DNA of 63,061 nt from Candidatus Fermentibacteraceae bacterium (GCA_027067855.1 JAMOUX010000003.1:1-63061); one strand, 5' to 3'; positions 25,300 through 34,380 are shown, numbered from the stretch's first letter. Program-made: numbers and translations. The notes: generated by a model from the letters alone, not told the origin.

Positions 25300-25584
25300 G
25301 TGCCGCGGAGAACGGTCAGGCTGCGGGTCAAGGTTATCCCCAGGTCCCGCGACACGGGTTTTGCCGGAAAGATGTCCGACGGTACCGTCAAGATACGCCT
25401 GAAGTCCCCGCCCGTAGGCGGCAAGGCCAACATGGAGCTGAAACGTTTTCTGGCCCTGAAGTTCGGAACCCGGATGGAAAAAGTCGAAGTGGCCGTCGGA
25501 GCTGCTTCGAGAAGGAAAATCGTAATAGTGGAAGACATCACCAGAACGCCGGTTGAATTGACGGAGGGACCACGTACGGGCTGA
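25300..25584 (+). CDS. YggU/DUF167-family protein
   Basis: This small protein of about 94 residues carries the DUF167 core: VRLRVKVIPRSR, KIRLKSPPVGGKANMELKRFLA and VAVGAASRRKIVIVED. The family has a known fold but no settled function and is often next to YggT or cell-division genes. The frame is open from 25189. GTG 25300 gives the usual family length; a CTG at 25273 has a better ribosome-binding site (GGAGGAAAA) and would overlap the Trm112 stop, so the true start is uncertain. Confidence 0.82.
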   Translation: MPRRTVRLRVKVIPRSRDTGFAGKMSDGTVKIRLKSPPVGGKANMELKRFLALKFGTRMEKVEVAVGAASRRKIVIVEDITRTPVELTEGPRTG

Positions 25585-25610
25585 CCGGCGTCCGTGATGT
25601 TCTTTTGATC

Positions 25611-25639
25611 TTGTTACCGGTCAACATTGTTATCATAAT
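25611..25639 (+). promoter_or_regulatory. Candidate promoter for the PNP-like/ileS/lspA unit
   Basis: TTGTTA (25611-25616) and CATAAT (25634-25639) have 17-base spacing, 42 bases upstream of the next ATG. Confidence 0.45.
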
Positions 25640-25680
25640 TCACGCTTGCCATTTGACGCACCGTTTTACGAGGATGAAAC

Positions 25681-26232
25681 ATGTTGGTAATCGTACCGGG
25701 GGAATGGAAGAGTTCCCTGCCCGACGACGTGGAAATTTTCATGGGCGGCGGTACCGCTGAAAATGCGGAAAGGATACGGGAAGCCCTTCTGGCCGGGGAG
25801 AGATATTTCCTGGTAGGTGTAGAAGGCGTCTCCGATACCGGCGGCTTCCTGGCGGCCACCGATCACGTTGCGCTTTTCGGACGTGGTGTGCTGGCGGGTC
25901 CGAACCGCGACGACCTCGGGCCGAGGTTTCCCTCTCTGGAAGGCATATATCTGGTTCCCCCGGGAGATTGGAAAACCGGTGTGGTGGGTAAGGTACCGGA
26001 CTGGAAGCTTGCGACGCCGGCGGAGTCGGATCTGTTGGGTGTGGACGCCCTGGTTTCCCGGGGCGTGGACGAAGCCCAGGTGGTAGGGCATGGCGGCGGC
26101 AGGGTCATGCTTCTCGTAAGGTGCCACGGCTGGGATGAAATCAATGATGAACGGCCGCCGCTGATCCGGGCGGTTGCTGCAATGAGATCGCAGATCACCG
26201 CATTCACCTCGGGAGGTGAGGATGAACTATAA
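25681..26232 (+). CDS. Shortened purine-nucleoside-phosphorylase-like protein
   Basis: This 183-residue protein aligns by eye with the middle of trimeric purine nucleoside phosphorylases: TDHVALFGRGVLAGPNRDDLGPRFPSLEGIY mirrors the family's DHINLxGxNPLxGPN...GPRFPDMSxAY, and ATPAESDLLGVDALVSRGVDEAQVVGHGG mirrors TPAEIRxxxxLGADAVGMSTVPE. It is about 90 residues shorter than normal, and I see neither the N-terminal phosphate-binding GSGL nor an intact C-terminal NxxAG. GAGGATGAAAC precedes the ATG. It overlaps the ileS region. Catalysis is doubtful. Confidence 0.6.
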   Translation: MLVIVPGEWKSSLPDDVEIFMGGGTAENAERIREALLAGERYFLVGVEGVSDTGGFLAATDHVALFGRGVLAGPNRDDLGPRFPSLEGIYLVPPGDWKTGVVGKVPDWKLATPAESDLLGVDALVSRGVDEAQVVGHGGGRVMLLVRCHGWDEINDERPPLIRAVAAMRSQITAFTSGGEDEL

Positions 26233-28999
26233 GGAAACGATCAGATTGCCCAGGACGGGTTTCTCCATGAAAGGCAACCTGGTTCGGAAGGAACCGGAGA
26301 TCCTTGAGAAGTGGGAAAAAGAGGACTTGTACGGAAAGATACGCGAAGCCCGCGGAGGAGCGCCCAGGTTCATCCTCCACGACGGACCGCCGTACGCCAA
26401 CGGCCATGTACATATCGGAACGGCTCTGAACAAGATATTGAAGGATTTCATAGTCAAATCGCACACGATGATGGGCTTTGATTCCCCCTTCGTTCCCGGA
26501 TGGGACTGTCATGGCATGCCCATAGAACACCGGGTGATGAGTGATCAGAAGGAGACCGGGAAAAGGCTCGGAAGAAAAGAGATACGGGCCAGATGCAGGG
26601 AGTACGCCGCCCGTTTCGTGAACGTTCAGAGGAAGGAATTCAGACGACTGGGTGTTTTCGGCGAATGGGACAGGCCCTACCTCACAATGAACAACGATTA
26701 CGAGTCGGGAATTGTCGATGCTTTCGGAAAGCTGGTGGCCGGCGGATACGTATATCAGGGTCTTCGACCGATACACTGGTGCATGAAATGCGGAACGGCC
26801 CTTGCGGAGGCCGAAGTGGAGTACGCGGATCATACCTCGCCTTCAATATACGTGGCGTTCCGACAGCACGAACCGGGCGACTGGAAGGACAGGGGAATAC
26901 CGGAAGGCGTCGAAGTGGTGATCTGGACCACTACGCCATGGACTCTTCCAGCCAACGTTGCGGTAGCCCTGCATCCTCAGGAGAAGTACGTTCTGGTTGC
27001 CTCCGGCGACAGGACTTTCATGGTGGCGGAGAAGAGGGTTTCCGCCTTCATGGAGGAGACCGGGCTGGAAGGAGACGTCCAGGGCTCTCCGATATTTTCC
27101 GGAGCGGATCTGGAGGGGCTCTTCCTGGAGCATCCGCTCCTCCGGGACAAAACCTCCATGATGATAGTCGCGGAACACGTGACCATGGACGACGGAACCG
27201 GATGCGTCCACACCGCTCCGGGCCACGGCGCCGAGGATTTCGTGGTGGGAGGCGTGTACGGTCTGCCGGTGTTCAGTCCGGTGGACGAGGAAGGTCGCTT
27301 CACCGCCGAGGCCGGGGATTACGCGGGTCTGCATGTGTTCGAGGCGAACAAGGCCATAGTCGCCGATCTTAAGAAATCAGGCGGGTTGTTGAATTCGTCG
27401 GGAATAGTTCACAGCTATCCTCACTGCTGGAGGTGCAAGAGTCCCCTGATTTTCAGGGCCACCAGGCAGTTTTTCCTGGGTTTGTCCAGGAAAAACCTCA
27501 AGGCCAGGGTGCTGAACATGGTCGACGACATAAAATGGCACCCCGGTTGGGGTTACGAGAGAATGAAGAATATGATGGCGGTCCGTCCGGACTGGTGTCT
27601 CTCCCGACAGAGGGCGTGGGGCGTCGCCCTGCCGGTGTTTACATGCGGAGAATGCGGTGAACCGGTGATGGATGTCCGGGTGATTTCATCGGTTGTGGAA
27701 CTGGTCCGGGAGAATGGTTCGGATGCCTGGTTCGAGAAGACCCCGGAAGAACTCTTCGCTCTCACCGGCAGGAAGCCGGAGTGTCCGTCCTGCGGGAGCG
27801 GAAACCTGGACAGGGTCGATGATATACTCGACGTGTGGTTCGACAGCTCCCTGAGCCATTATAACGTCCTGAGGGACGAATACGGTCTGGAAAGGCCGGC
27901 GTCGGTCTACCTGGAGGCCACCGATCAACACAGGGGATGGTTCGGGGTAAGCCTGATTACCAGCGAAGCCCTGGACCTGGGAAAGCCGGTTGAACACGTG
28001 ATCACCCACGGACTGGTCCAGGACATGAACGGCAGGAAGATGTCCAAATCCCTGGGTAACGTGATATCTCCCCTGGAGATAATAGATCGCCAGGGAGCGG
28101 ACATACTGAGACTGTGGTTCGCTGGCGTGGACTATACCGCCGATTTCAGGGCCGATCTCTCCCAACTCGACGATGCCAGGGAGGCTTACCGCAAGCTGAG
28201 GAACACGCTGCGGTTCATGCTGGGAAATATCACCTACCTTGAGGATTTCAACTTCGATCCCGCTTCGCTGAAAGGTTTTGACAGGTATGCCTACCTCAGG
28301 TTCCGCAAGCTCATGTCCTTCTGCCTGGAGGAATACCGGGCGTTCCAGTTCCACCGGGTCTACAGGGAAATTCGTAATTTCGCGGTGATAGACCTTTCCG
28401 GTCAGTTCCTCGACATCAGGAAGGACAGGCTGTACTGCGGTGACGCGGATTCTCCCGAAGTATTGTCCACGAGAAATCTCATGACCTGGATGCTGAAAAA
28501 CTTCATCATGTTGCTGGCTCCGCTGATACCGTTCACCGCGGAGGAGGCGTGGGCTGAACTGCCGGAAGTCATCAAGGAGGGCTGCGAAAGCGTTCACCTT
28601 GCACTTTATCCCCGGATAAAGGATTTCACCGAAGCCGAGTCTGCCGAACTCAGGTCGTGGGAGCCCTACATGGAGGTGAGAAGGATCGTCATGAAGGAGC
28701 TGGAGGCTAAAAGGGCCTCGGGAGAGATAGGCGGTGGACTGGATGCGTCGGTGGCGCTTGAAGTTCCCGAAGATATGGTTCCTTCCGCCAACGGGGAGGA
28801 TTGGGCGGATTTCCTGATAGTCTCCGGCGTGGAGACCGTGGCGGGAGAAGATCTTTCGGTCACCGTGGTCAAGGCCCGGGGTTCCAAGTGTGAACGATGC
28901 TGGAAGATTCTGCCCGAAGTGGGAAGGCTGGAACCCGCCGATGTTTGTTCCAGGTGCGCGGGCGTGTTGAGGAAGATGTCGGAAGGCGGAGATGAATAG
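26222..28999 (+). CDS. ileS: Isoleucyl-tRNA synthetase
   Basis: This class I aminoacyl-tRNA synthetase charges tRNA-Ile and edits valine. The HIGH-type motif is PPYANGHVHIGTALNK, the KMSKS motif is GRKMSKSLGN, the editing domain follows WTTTPWTLPANVAVA, and the C-terminal zinc site is CERCWKI...CSRC. Length 925 from ATG 26222, chosen because GGGAGGTGAGG sits immediately upstream; it overlaps the preceding gene's end. lspA starts within its last codons, the common ileS-lspA pairing. Confidence 0.98.
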   Translation: MNYKETIRLPRTGFSMKGNLVRKEPEILEKWEKEDLYGKIREARGGAPRFILHDGPPYANGHVHIGTALNKILKDFIVKSHTMMGFDSPFVPGWDCHGMPIEHRVMSDQKETGKRLGRKEIRARCREYAARFVNVQRKEFRRLGVFGEWDRPYLTMNNDYESGIVDAFGKLVAGGYVYQGLRPIHWCMKCGTALAEAEVEYADHTSPSIYVAFRQHEPGDWKDRGIPEGVEVVIWTTTPWTLPANVAVALHPQEKYVLVASGDRTFMVAEKRVSAFMEETGLEGDVQGSPIFSGADLEGLFLEHPLLRDKTSMMIVAEHVTMDDGTGCVHTAPGHGAEDFVVGGVYGLPVFSPVDEEGRFTAEAGDYAGLHVFEANKAIVADLKKSGGLLNSSGIVHSYPHCWRCKSPLIFRATRQFFLGLSRKNLKARVLNMVDDIKWHPGWGYERMKNMMAVRPDWCLSRQRAWGVALPVFTCGECGEPVMDVRVISSVVELVRENGSDAWFEKTPEELFALTGRKPECPSCGSGNLDRVDDILDVWFDSSLSHYNVLRDEYGLERPASVYLEATDQHRGWFGVSLITSEALDLGKPVEHVITHGLVQDMNGRKMSKSLGNVISPLEIIDRQGADILRLWFAGVDYTADFRADLSQLDDAREAYRKLRNTLRFMLGNITYLEDFNFDPASLKGFDRYAYLRFRKLMSFCLEEYRAFQFHRVYREIRNFAVIDLSGQFLDIRKDRLYCGDADSPEVLSTRNLMTWMLKNFIMLLAPLIPFTAEEAWAELPEVIKEGCESVHLALYPRIKDFTEAESAELRSWEPYMEVRRIVMKELEAKRASGEIGGGLDASVALEVPEDMVPSANGEDWADFLIVSGVETVAGEDLSVTVVKARGSKCERCWKILPEVGRLEPADVCSRCAGVLRKMSEGGDE

Positions 29000-29456
29000 G
29001 TCCGGGACCACGGGTTTCCTGACGGCTGCCGTGGTCCTTGCATCGGACCAGTTGAGTAAGGCGGTCGTCTTGGCCGGGTTGCGGCTGGGCGAGCCGGTCA
29101 GGGTGCTGGGAGATTACGTGAGGTTGACCAGGGTCCGGAACAGCGGGGCCGCATTCGGTCTTTCATGGGGAGGTTCCCTGGTGATTTCGATTGTGACCGG
29201 AGTGGCCGTGATCGTCCTGGGGATCATGATTTGGAAACGTCCTGCCGGGAGAAGTACGGCGGCGGGAATGGGAGCCGTGTTGGGAGGAGCCCTGGGCAAT
29301 CTGACGGACAGGCTCGTTCACGGATGGGTGGTAGACTTCCTGGATGTGGGAGTGGGAAGGCACCGGTGGCCCACTTTCAACCTAGCGGATGTGGCGATCA
29401 CCCTCGGGGGACTGTTCCTGGTGTTTTTCAGCGGTGGTTTCCGCCGGAAGGGATGA
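28992..29456 (+). CDS. lspA: Lipoprotein signal peptidase II
   Basis: LspA is an aspartyl membrane protease that cleaves signal peptides from lipoproteins modified by Lgt. The 154-residue protein has four membrane helices and the catalytic Asp motifs NLTDRLVHGWVVDFLD and FNLADVAI; the VRNSGAAFGL motif is also present. The ATG has GGCGGAG upstream and overlaps the ileS stop by eight bases. Confidence 0.96.
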   Translation: MNRSGTTGFLTAAVVLASDQLSKAVVLAGLRLGEPVRVLGDYVRLTRVRNSGAAFGLSWGGSLVISIVTGVAVIVLGIMIWKRPAGRSTAAGMGAVLGGALGNLTDRLVHGWVVDFLDVGVGRHRWPTFNLADVAITLGGLFLVFFSGGFRRKG

Positions 29457-29463
29457 CGACTTG

Positions 29464-30426
29464 ATGGCGATACCCGGAAAGACTTCCAGGACCGTTGTGG
29501 CGGTGGGAGGCAACTCGCTGATAAGCTCCGGCGCTTCCAACGGGAATCTGGATACTCACGAGTTGGCCAGAGAGGTTTGTGAAGAGATAGCCTCGATAGC
29601 CCAGTACATGGGTGGAGTGGTGATAACCCACGGTAACGGGCCACAGGTCGGCTTCGAACTCCTGAGGAACTTCATGGCTTCGTCGGTGGTGCCCCCCGAC
29701 GGGATGGATCTCAACGTCGCCGCCACTCAGGGTTATATCGGATACATACTCCAGCAGGTGCTGGGTGACGTGCTGGAGGAAAGAAACGTGGATATACCGG
29801 TCACAGCCCTGGTCACCCAGGTACTGGTGGCTCCGGACGATCCCGCGTTTGACAATCCGACCAAGCCGGTGGGACCTTTCTATTCCCGCGAAGAGGCGGA
29901 GGAGATAACCGCTAAATACGGCTGGATCATGAAGGAGGATGCCGGCAGGGGCTGGAGAAGGGTGGTGCCCTCGCCCAAACCCAGGCGGATACTGGAACTC
30001 GAGGCTGTGAGAACCCTGCTTAACGCGGGTCAGATAGTTATTTGTGCCGGGGGTGGAGGCGTTCCGGTGGTCCGGGAGGGCTACAAGGTGAGGGGAGTGG
30101 CCGCGGTCATAGACAAGGATCACGTGAGCGCTCTGCTCGCAACCCGGCTCGAGGCTGGTACGTACGTCATATCCACTTCCGTACCCCAGGTCTACCTGAA
30201 CTACGGAAAACCCGGTCAGAAACCCATAGAGAAGACCACCCTGGAAGAGATAGAACGTTATATCAGCATGGGGGAGTTCGCGGAGGGTTCAATGTTACCC
30301 AAGATAAGGGCGTCGGTCGGCTTCCTCAAGCACGGAGGCGGAAAGGTGGTGATAACTTCGCCGGGCCACATTCTCGATGCCCTGGAGGGGAAGGCGGGCA
30401 CTACCATAGTGCGTGGTTCGCCGTAA
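29464..30426 (+). CDS. arcC: Carbamate kinase
   Basis: This amino-acid-kinase-fold enzyme makes ATP from carbamoyl phosphate and ADP, or the reverse. Motifs: VVAVGGNSLI, ITHGNGPQVG, AATQGYIGY, the inserted subdomain DDPAFDNPTKPVGPFY, CAGGGGVPVV and AVIDKDHVSALLA. Length 320. ATG 29464 is seven bases after the lspA stop; TTG 29461 is an alternative. No arginine deiminase or ornithine carbamoyltransferase is adjacent, so the carbamoyl phosphate source is unknown. Confidence 0.95.
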   Translation: MAIPGKTSRTVVAVGGNSLISSGASNGNLDTHELAREVCEEIASIAQYMGGVVITHGNGPQVGFELLRNFMASSVVPPDGMDLNVAATQGYIGYILQQVLGDVLEERNVDIPVTALVTQVLVAPDDPAFDNPTKPVGPFYSREEAEEITAKYGWIMKEDAGRGWRRVVPSPKPRRILELEAVRTLLNAGQIVICAGGGGVPVVREGYKVRGVAAVIDKDHVSALLATRLEAGTYVISTSVPQVYLNYGKPGQKPIEKTTLEEIERYISMGEFAEGSMLPKIRASVGFLKHGGGKVVITSPGHILDALEGKAGTTIVRGSP

Positions 30427-30443
30427 TCGACGGGTTCCGCGTC

Positions 30444-30472
30444 TTGACGATGGGTCGCGACCTATGTATCCT
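30444..30472 (+). promoter_or_regulatory. Promoter of tRNA-Val
   Basis: TTGACG (30444-30449) and TATCCT (30467-30472) are exactly 17 bases apart, placing transcription start about 20 bases before the mature tRNA. Confidence 0.6.
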
Positions 30473-30498
30473 TCCCGCTGCAAACTGCGAGGTGCGGT

Positions 30499-30575
30499 GG
30501 GCGATTAGCTCAGGTGGCTAGAGTGCTTGCTTGACATGCAAGAGGTCACTGGTTCAAGTCCAGTATCGCCCACCA
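30499..30575 (+). tRNA. tRNA-Val (GAC anticodon)
   Basis: This 77-base cloverleaf has acceptor stem GGGCGAT/ATCGCCC with encoded CCA, a D-arm starting TAGCTCAGGTGG, anticodon stem CTTGC/GCAAG with loop TTGACAT (anticodon GAC, reading GUC), and TPsiC arm CTGGTTCAAGTCCAG. It is flanked by its own promoter and a T-run. Confidence 0.96.
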
Positions 30576-30582
30576 TTTTTTT
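30576..30582 (+). terminator. T-run after tRNA-Val
   Basis: Seven T residues directly follow the encoded CCA. The tRNA acceptor/T-arm itself may serve as the hairpin. Transcription could also continue to thrS, 43 bases further on. Confidence 0.35.
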
Positions 30583-30624
30583 ATACTTATTTTGTATGAC
30601 GGGTCGGAAGGAGGTTGCCGGGAC

Positions 30625-32553
30625 ATGAAGATTTATTTTCCAGACAAGAGTCACAGGGAGTTCGATGCCGGCACCACCGGCCTGCGGATAGCATCGGAAA
30701 TTTCACGCAAGCTGGCCTCGAACGCTTTGCTGGTACGTTTCAACGGGGAACTCACGGATCTGACTGAACCGTTGACCGGTGACGGAGAGATCGAGATTCT
30801 CACCTTCGACGACGAGGAGGGCAGGAACGCCCTCAGGCACAGCTGCGCTCACCTTATGGCCTCCGCGGTGCAAAAACTGTTTCCCGGCACCAAATTGGGT
30901 ATAGGTCCAGCCATAGAGAACGGGTTCTACTACGACATGGAGATTCCCGGTTTCGAGGGGGAATCGGCGCTGGGCGACATCGAGCGGGAGATGAAGCGGC
31001 AAGTGGAGGAGGATCTGCCTTTCGTGCGGATGGAGATGGAATACCGGGAAGCCCGGAAACTCTTCGAAGCCAGGGAAGAATCTTACAAGCTGGAACTCCT
31101 GGAAGAGATAGGTGAAAGGGGAGACAGGATCTCCATTTACCGTCATGGTGACTTTGTGGACCTGTGCCGTGGTCCTCACGTTCCTTCCACGGGATACCTG
31201 AAACATTTCAAGTTGTTGAGCGTAGCGGGCGCTTACTGGCGGGGTGACTCGGACAATGCCATGCTGACCAGGATATACGGTACCGTGTTCGATACCGGCA
31301 AGAAACTCAGGAAACATCTCCACATGCTGGAAGAGGCCAGGAAGAGGGATCACAGGAAACTGGGACCCGAGCTGGATCTCTTTACCGTGGGAGGTATGGG
31401 GGGCGCCGGCCTGGTCTACTGGCTTCCAAGGGGCGCCGTGGTCAGGGAGGAACTGGAATCCCACTGGAAGAAGGCCCACGTCAAAATGGGTTACAAGCTG
31501 GTCAATACTCCCCACATAGCTCCGGCCGAGTTATGGAAGACCTCGGGGCATTACGATTACTACAAAGACAACATGTACTTCCTGAATATCGACAAAGGGG
31601 AGTACGCTCTCAAACCCATGAACTGTCCGGGCCACATCATCATCTACAAGAGCAAGCCCAGGTCGTACAGGGATCTTCCCCTGAGGCTTGCCGAGTTGGG
31701 GATGGTATACAGGTACGAGAAGAGCGGTGTTCTCCATGGGTTGATGAGGGTAAGAGGTTTCACGGTGGACGACGGACACATCTTCTGTACTCCGGACCAG
31801 ATAGTGGACGAGATAAAGGGTGTGGTCAGGTTCTCCCTGTACTTTCTGAAGATATTCGGCTTCGGATACAGGATAGAACTCTCGCTTTCGGATCCGGACG
31901 ATCCCGGGCGTTACGCCGGGGATCCCGAAGAATGGAGAAAGGTGGAACCCAGTCTTGCCAGGGCCCTGGACGAACTGGGCGAAGAATACACCACCGTCAC
32001 CGGAGAAGCCGCATTTTACGGCCCTAAAATAGACATCAAACTCAGAGATGCCCTGGGAAGATACTGGCAGGGGCCCACTATACAGTTCGACTTTAATATT
32101 CCGGAGAGGTTTGATCTCACGTACGTGGGTGAAGATGGTGGCCCGCATCGGGTATTCATGGTGCACAGGGCGCTTTTCGGATCGGTGGAGCGGTTCGTGG
32201 GTAACCTGATAGAGCATTTCGCGGGCAATTTCCCGGGTTGGCTGGCCCCGCTGCAGGTTATTATTTTACCCATTACGGATTCGCAGCGTGAAGCGGCGGA
32301 GAAAATCCTGCATGTCCTGTCCGAGGCCGGTTTGAGATGCGAGGTGGACGGGCGGCGGGAAACCGTAGGTCACAGGATAAGGGAAGCCGAAACGGCCAAG
32401 GTTCCTTACATGTTCGTCGTGGGAGAGCGTGAAGCAGGTTCCGGTAAGGTTTCCCTGCGGATTCACGGTAAGGGCGACATGGGTTCCATGGAACTCTCCG
32501 AGGCCCTGGAGATAGTCGAGGCCGGATGCAGGCGGCCGGAACTACCCGAATAG
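30625..32553 (+). CDS. thrS: Threonyl-tRNA synthetase
   Basis: This class II synthetase has the N-terminal TGS domain (MKIYFPDKSHREFDAGTTG), editing domain (HSCAHLMASAVQKLFPG) and catalytic core with motif 2 (MRVRGFTVDDGHIFC) and motif 3 (HRALFGSVERFVGNLIEHF), then the anticodon-binding domain. Length 642. ATG 30625 is supported by GGAAGGAGG ten bases upstream. It heads the conserved thrS-infC-rpmI-rplT cluster; infC begins ten bases after the stop. Confidence 0.98.
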   Translation: MKIYFPDKSHREFDAGTTGLRIASEISRKLASNALLVRFNGELTDLTEPLTGDGEIEILTFDDEEGRNALRHSCAHLMASAVQKLFPGTKLGIGPAIENGFYYDMEIPGFEGESALGDIEREMKRQVEEDLPFVRMEMEYREARKLFEAREESYKLELLEEIGERGDRISIYRHGDFVDLCRGPHVPSTGYLKHFKLLSVAGAYWRGDSDNAMLTRIYGTVFDTGKKLRKHLHMLEEARKRDHRKLGPELDLFTVGGMGGAGLVYWLPRGAVVREELESHWKKAHVKMGYKLVNTPHIAPAELWKTSGHYDYYKDNMYFLNIDKGEYALKPMNCPGHIIIYKSKPRSYRDLPLRLAELGMVYRYEKSGVLHGLMRVRGFTVDDGHIFCTPDQIVDEIKGVVRFSLYFLKIFGFGYRIELSLSDPDDPGRYAGDPEEWRKVEPSLARALDELGEEYTTVTGEAAFYGPKIDIKLRDALGRYWQGPTIQFDFNIPERFDLTYVGEDGGPHRVFMVHRALFGSVERFVGNLIEHFAGNFPGWLAPLQVIILPITDSQREAAEKILHVLSEAGLRCEVDGRRETVGHRIREAETAKVPYMFVVGEREAGSGKVSLRIHGKGDMGSMELSEALEIVEAGCRRPELPE

Positions 32554-32563
32554 GAGGACGTAC

Positions 32564-33115
32564 ATCAGTAGAAAGGATCGTATCAGGGTAAACGGGGAGA
32601 TTCAGAGTCCCCGGGTTCGTTTACTGGACGAGAACGGAGAACATGTAGGAGTTCTAAGTATTCAGGAAGCCCTGGACATGGCCACTAAGGCAGGATTGGA
32701 CCTGGTGGAGATTTCACCGGGAGCCGATCCCCCGGTGGTCAGCATAGTCGACTACGGTAAGTTCAGGTACAGGCAGAAGAGGAAAGAAAGAAAAGCCCGG
32801 AAGAACCAGAACGTCGGCGGCCTTAAGGAAGTCAAGTTCAGGCCCAACACCGAGGACCACGATTACAACTTCAAGATGAAGCATGCACAGGAATTCCTGG
32901 AATCGAGGCACAAGGTGAAGGCGACGGTGGTGTTCCGCGGGCGGCAGCTGGCGTACAAGGAACAGGGGTTCCAACTCCTGGAGAGGCTGGCCGGGGACCT
33001 GGCGGAGTTCGGGCAGATAGAGAGAAAGCCGACCATGGAAGGCAGGCAGATGACCATGATCATCGCGCCTCTCAAGGAAAGGCACAAGAAGGAAGATAAA
33101 GAGGAACAGGAATAG
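32564..33115 (+). CDS. infC: Translation initiation factor IF-3 with AUC start
   Basis: IF-3 proofreads start codons on the 30S subunit. The protein shows RIRVNGEIQSPRVRLLDENG at the N-terminus, the conserved helix ALDMATKAGLDLVEI and the C-domain VKFRPNTEDHDYNFKMKHAQ. The first ATG (32678) would remove about 38 conserved residues. The only well-placed start is ATC at 32564, six bases after TAGGAGG. Rare AUU/AUC starts on infC are a known autoregulation device in which IF-3 rejects its own start codon. Length 183. rpmI follows after ten bases. Confidence 0.93.
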   Translation: MSRKDRIRVNGEIQSPRVRLLDENGEHVGVLSIQEALDMATKAGLDLVEISPGADPPVVSIVDYGKFRYRQKRKERKARKNQNVGGLKEVKFRPNTEDHDYNFKMKHAQEFLESRHKVKATVVFRGRQLAYKEQGFQLLERLAGDLAEFGQIERKPTMEGRQMTMIIAPLKERHKKEDKEEQE

Positions 33116-33125
33116 AGGTTGAGCA

Positions 33126-33320
33126 ATGCCCAAGATGAAGACGCACAAAGGAGCCGCAAGACGGTTCCGCAAGACGGCGAAGGGCAAGTTCAAGATGAAC
33201 AGGCCATATGCCCAGCACATAAAAACCAAGAAGAGTCCCAAGAGACTTAGAAGACTCAGGAAAGCCGGCATGGCTTCCAAGGCCGACTCAGGCAGGCTGA
33301 AGAGGCTCTTGCCTTACTAG
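33126..33320 (+). CDS. rpmI: 50S ribosomal protein L35
   Basis: This 64-residue, very basic protein has the L35 signature [21 protein letters not shown] and C-terminal [23 protein letters not shown] precedes the ATG. It lies between infC and rplT, as in most bacteria. Confidence 0.97.
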   Translation: MPKMKTHKGAARRFRKTAKGKFKMNRPYAQHIKTKKSPKRLRRLRKAGMASKADSGRLKRLLPY

Positions 33321-33335
33321 GTAGGTGATACACGT

Positions 33336-33689
33336 ATGAGCAGAGTGAAAAAAGCTGTTTCCAGGAAAAGGAAGCACAAAAAGGTATTGAAGGACGCCAG
33401 GGGTTATTTCGGAGGCCGCAGGAAACTCTACACCGTGGCCAACGAGGCCAGGAAGAAAGCCCTGGAGTACCAGTACCGCGACAGGCGCAACCGGAAACGT
33501 AATTTCCGAACCCTTTGGATAACCAGGATAAACGCCGCGGTACGTGAGCGCGGTATGACATACGGAACGTTCATGTTCGGAATGAAGACCGCGGCCATCG
33601 ATCTGGACAGGAAAGTACTGGCGGACCTTGCAGTACGGGATCCCGAAGCTTTCGACAAGGTGGTCGATGCGGTCAAGGCGGTTCTCTAG
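33336..33689 (+). CDS. rplT: 50S ribosomal protein L20
   Basis: This 117-residue L20 has the N-terminal extension [19 protein letters not shown], then [13 protein letters not shown] and [22 protein letters not shown]20 is an early 23S rRNA-binding assembly protein and represses the infC-rpmI-rplT mRNA in several bacteria; I did not find an obvious pseudoknot here. Confidence 0.98.
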   Translation: MSRVKKAVSRKRKHKKVLKDARGYFGGRRKLYTVANEARKKALEYQYRDRRNRKRNFRTLWITRINAAVRERGMTYGTFMFGMKTAAIDLDRKVLADLAVRDPEAFDKVVDAVKAVL

Positions 33690-33706
33690 GGGAGTAAGGA
33701 CGAGCG

Positions 33707-33991
33707 ATGTCCCATGCCGATGACATCGAGAGGTTGACCGAAGCGATAAACAGGCTGATAATCAAGTACAGGCTGGTGAATGCGCAGAGAAGCGAGTTCG
33801 CCGGCAGGGTGAAAGAATTGGAGTCCAGGCTGGAAAACAATGTGGGCTCCGTGGACACAGAGGGTTATAATATCCTCAGGATTCACAGCGCGAGGCTTCT
33901 GCGGGAAAGGCAGGAGATAAAGCGAAGGTTATCGGGTGTACTGGAAAAGCTCGAGGACATCGAATCGGAAAACGGGCAAGGGATGAGATGA
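33707..33991 (+). CDS. Small coiled-coil protein upstream of zapA
   Basis: This 94-residue, soluble, helical protein has a short start sequence and heptad-like repeats (RLTEAINRLIIKYRLVNAQR, RLLRERQEIKRRLSGVLEKL). GGGGAGTAAGGACGAGCG precedes the ATG. It overlaps the zapA start by four bases. The size, coiled coil and coupling to zapA make a divisome-associated partner (a ZapB-like role) plausible, but sequence alone does not show homology. Confidence 0.7.
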   Translation: MSHADDIERLTEAINRLIIKYRLVNAQRSEFAGRVKELESRLENNVGSVDTEGYNILRIHSARLLRERQEIKRRLSGVLEKLEDIESENGQGMR

Positions 33992-34380
33992 GCAACCGGA
34001 GTGAGGTGACCCGTGTAAATATTTTTGGGCGGGAATATACCATCCGGGGAGCGGGTTCTCCCGCCTATATCGCAGAGATAGCTCACTACGTCGACATGAA
34101 GATGCGGCAGATGACGGACAACGCCACCATGGCTTCGACGGCAAAGGTGGCCATTTTTGCCGCCCTGAACATAGCTGATGAACTCTATCAGACCAGGGAA
34201 GAACTCAGGAAACTGGAAGAAACATACAGTAACCAACTCACAAATCTTGCCGACAGGATCGAGCAGGTTCTTGCGGAGACATCCACTCCCACGGTGGCCG
34301 TGAAATCCGAGCATGGCGGTTCCGCGGTGACGGCGGAGACATCCGACATCCACAGCAGTACATCCGAAGTGTCCGGGTAG
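33988..34380 (+). CDS. zapA: Cell-division protein ZapA
   Basis: ZapA bundles FtsZ filaments at midcell. The N-terminal domain (VTRVNIFGREYTIRG, YIAEIAHYVDMKM) and central helix (STAKVAIFAALNIADELYQTREEL) match the family; the C-terminal coiled coil is followed by a low-complexity Ser/Thr-rich tail (SAVTAETSDIHSSTSEVSG). Length 130. Start overlaps the preceding gene. Confidence 0.88.
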   Translation: MSNRSEVTRVNIFGREYTIRGAGSPAYIAEIAHYVDMKMRQMTDNATMASTAKVAIFAALNIADELYQTREELRKLEETYSNQLTNLADRIEQVLAETSTPTVAVKSEHGGSAVTAETSDIHSSTSEVSG

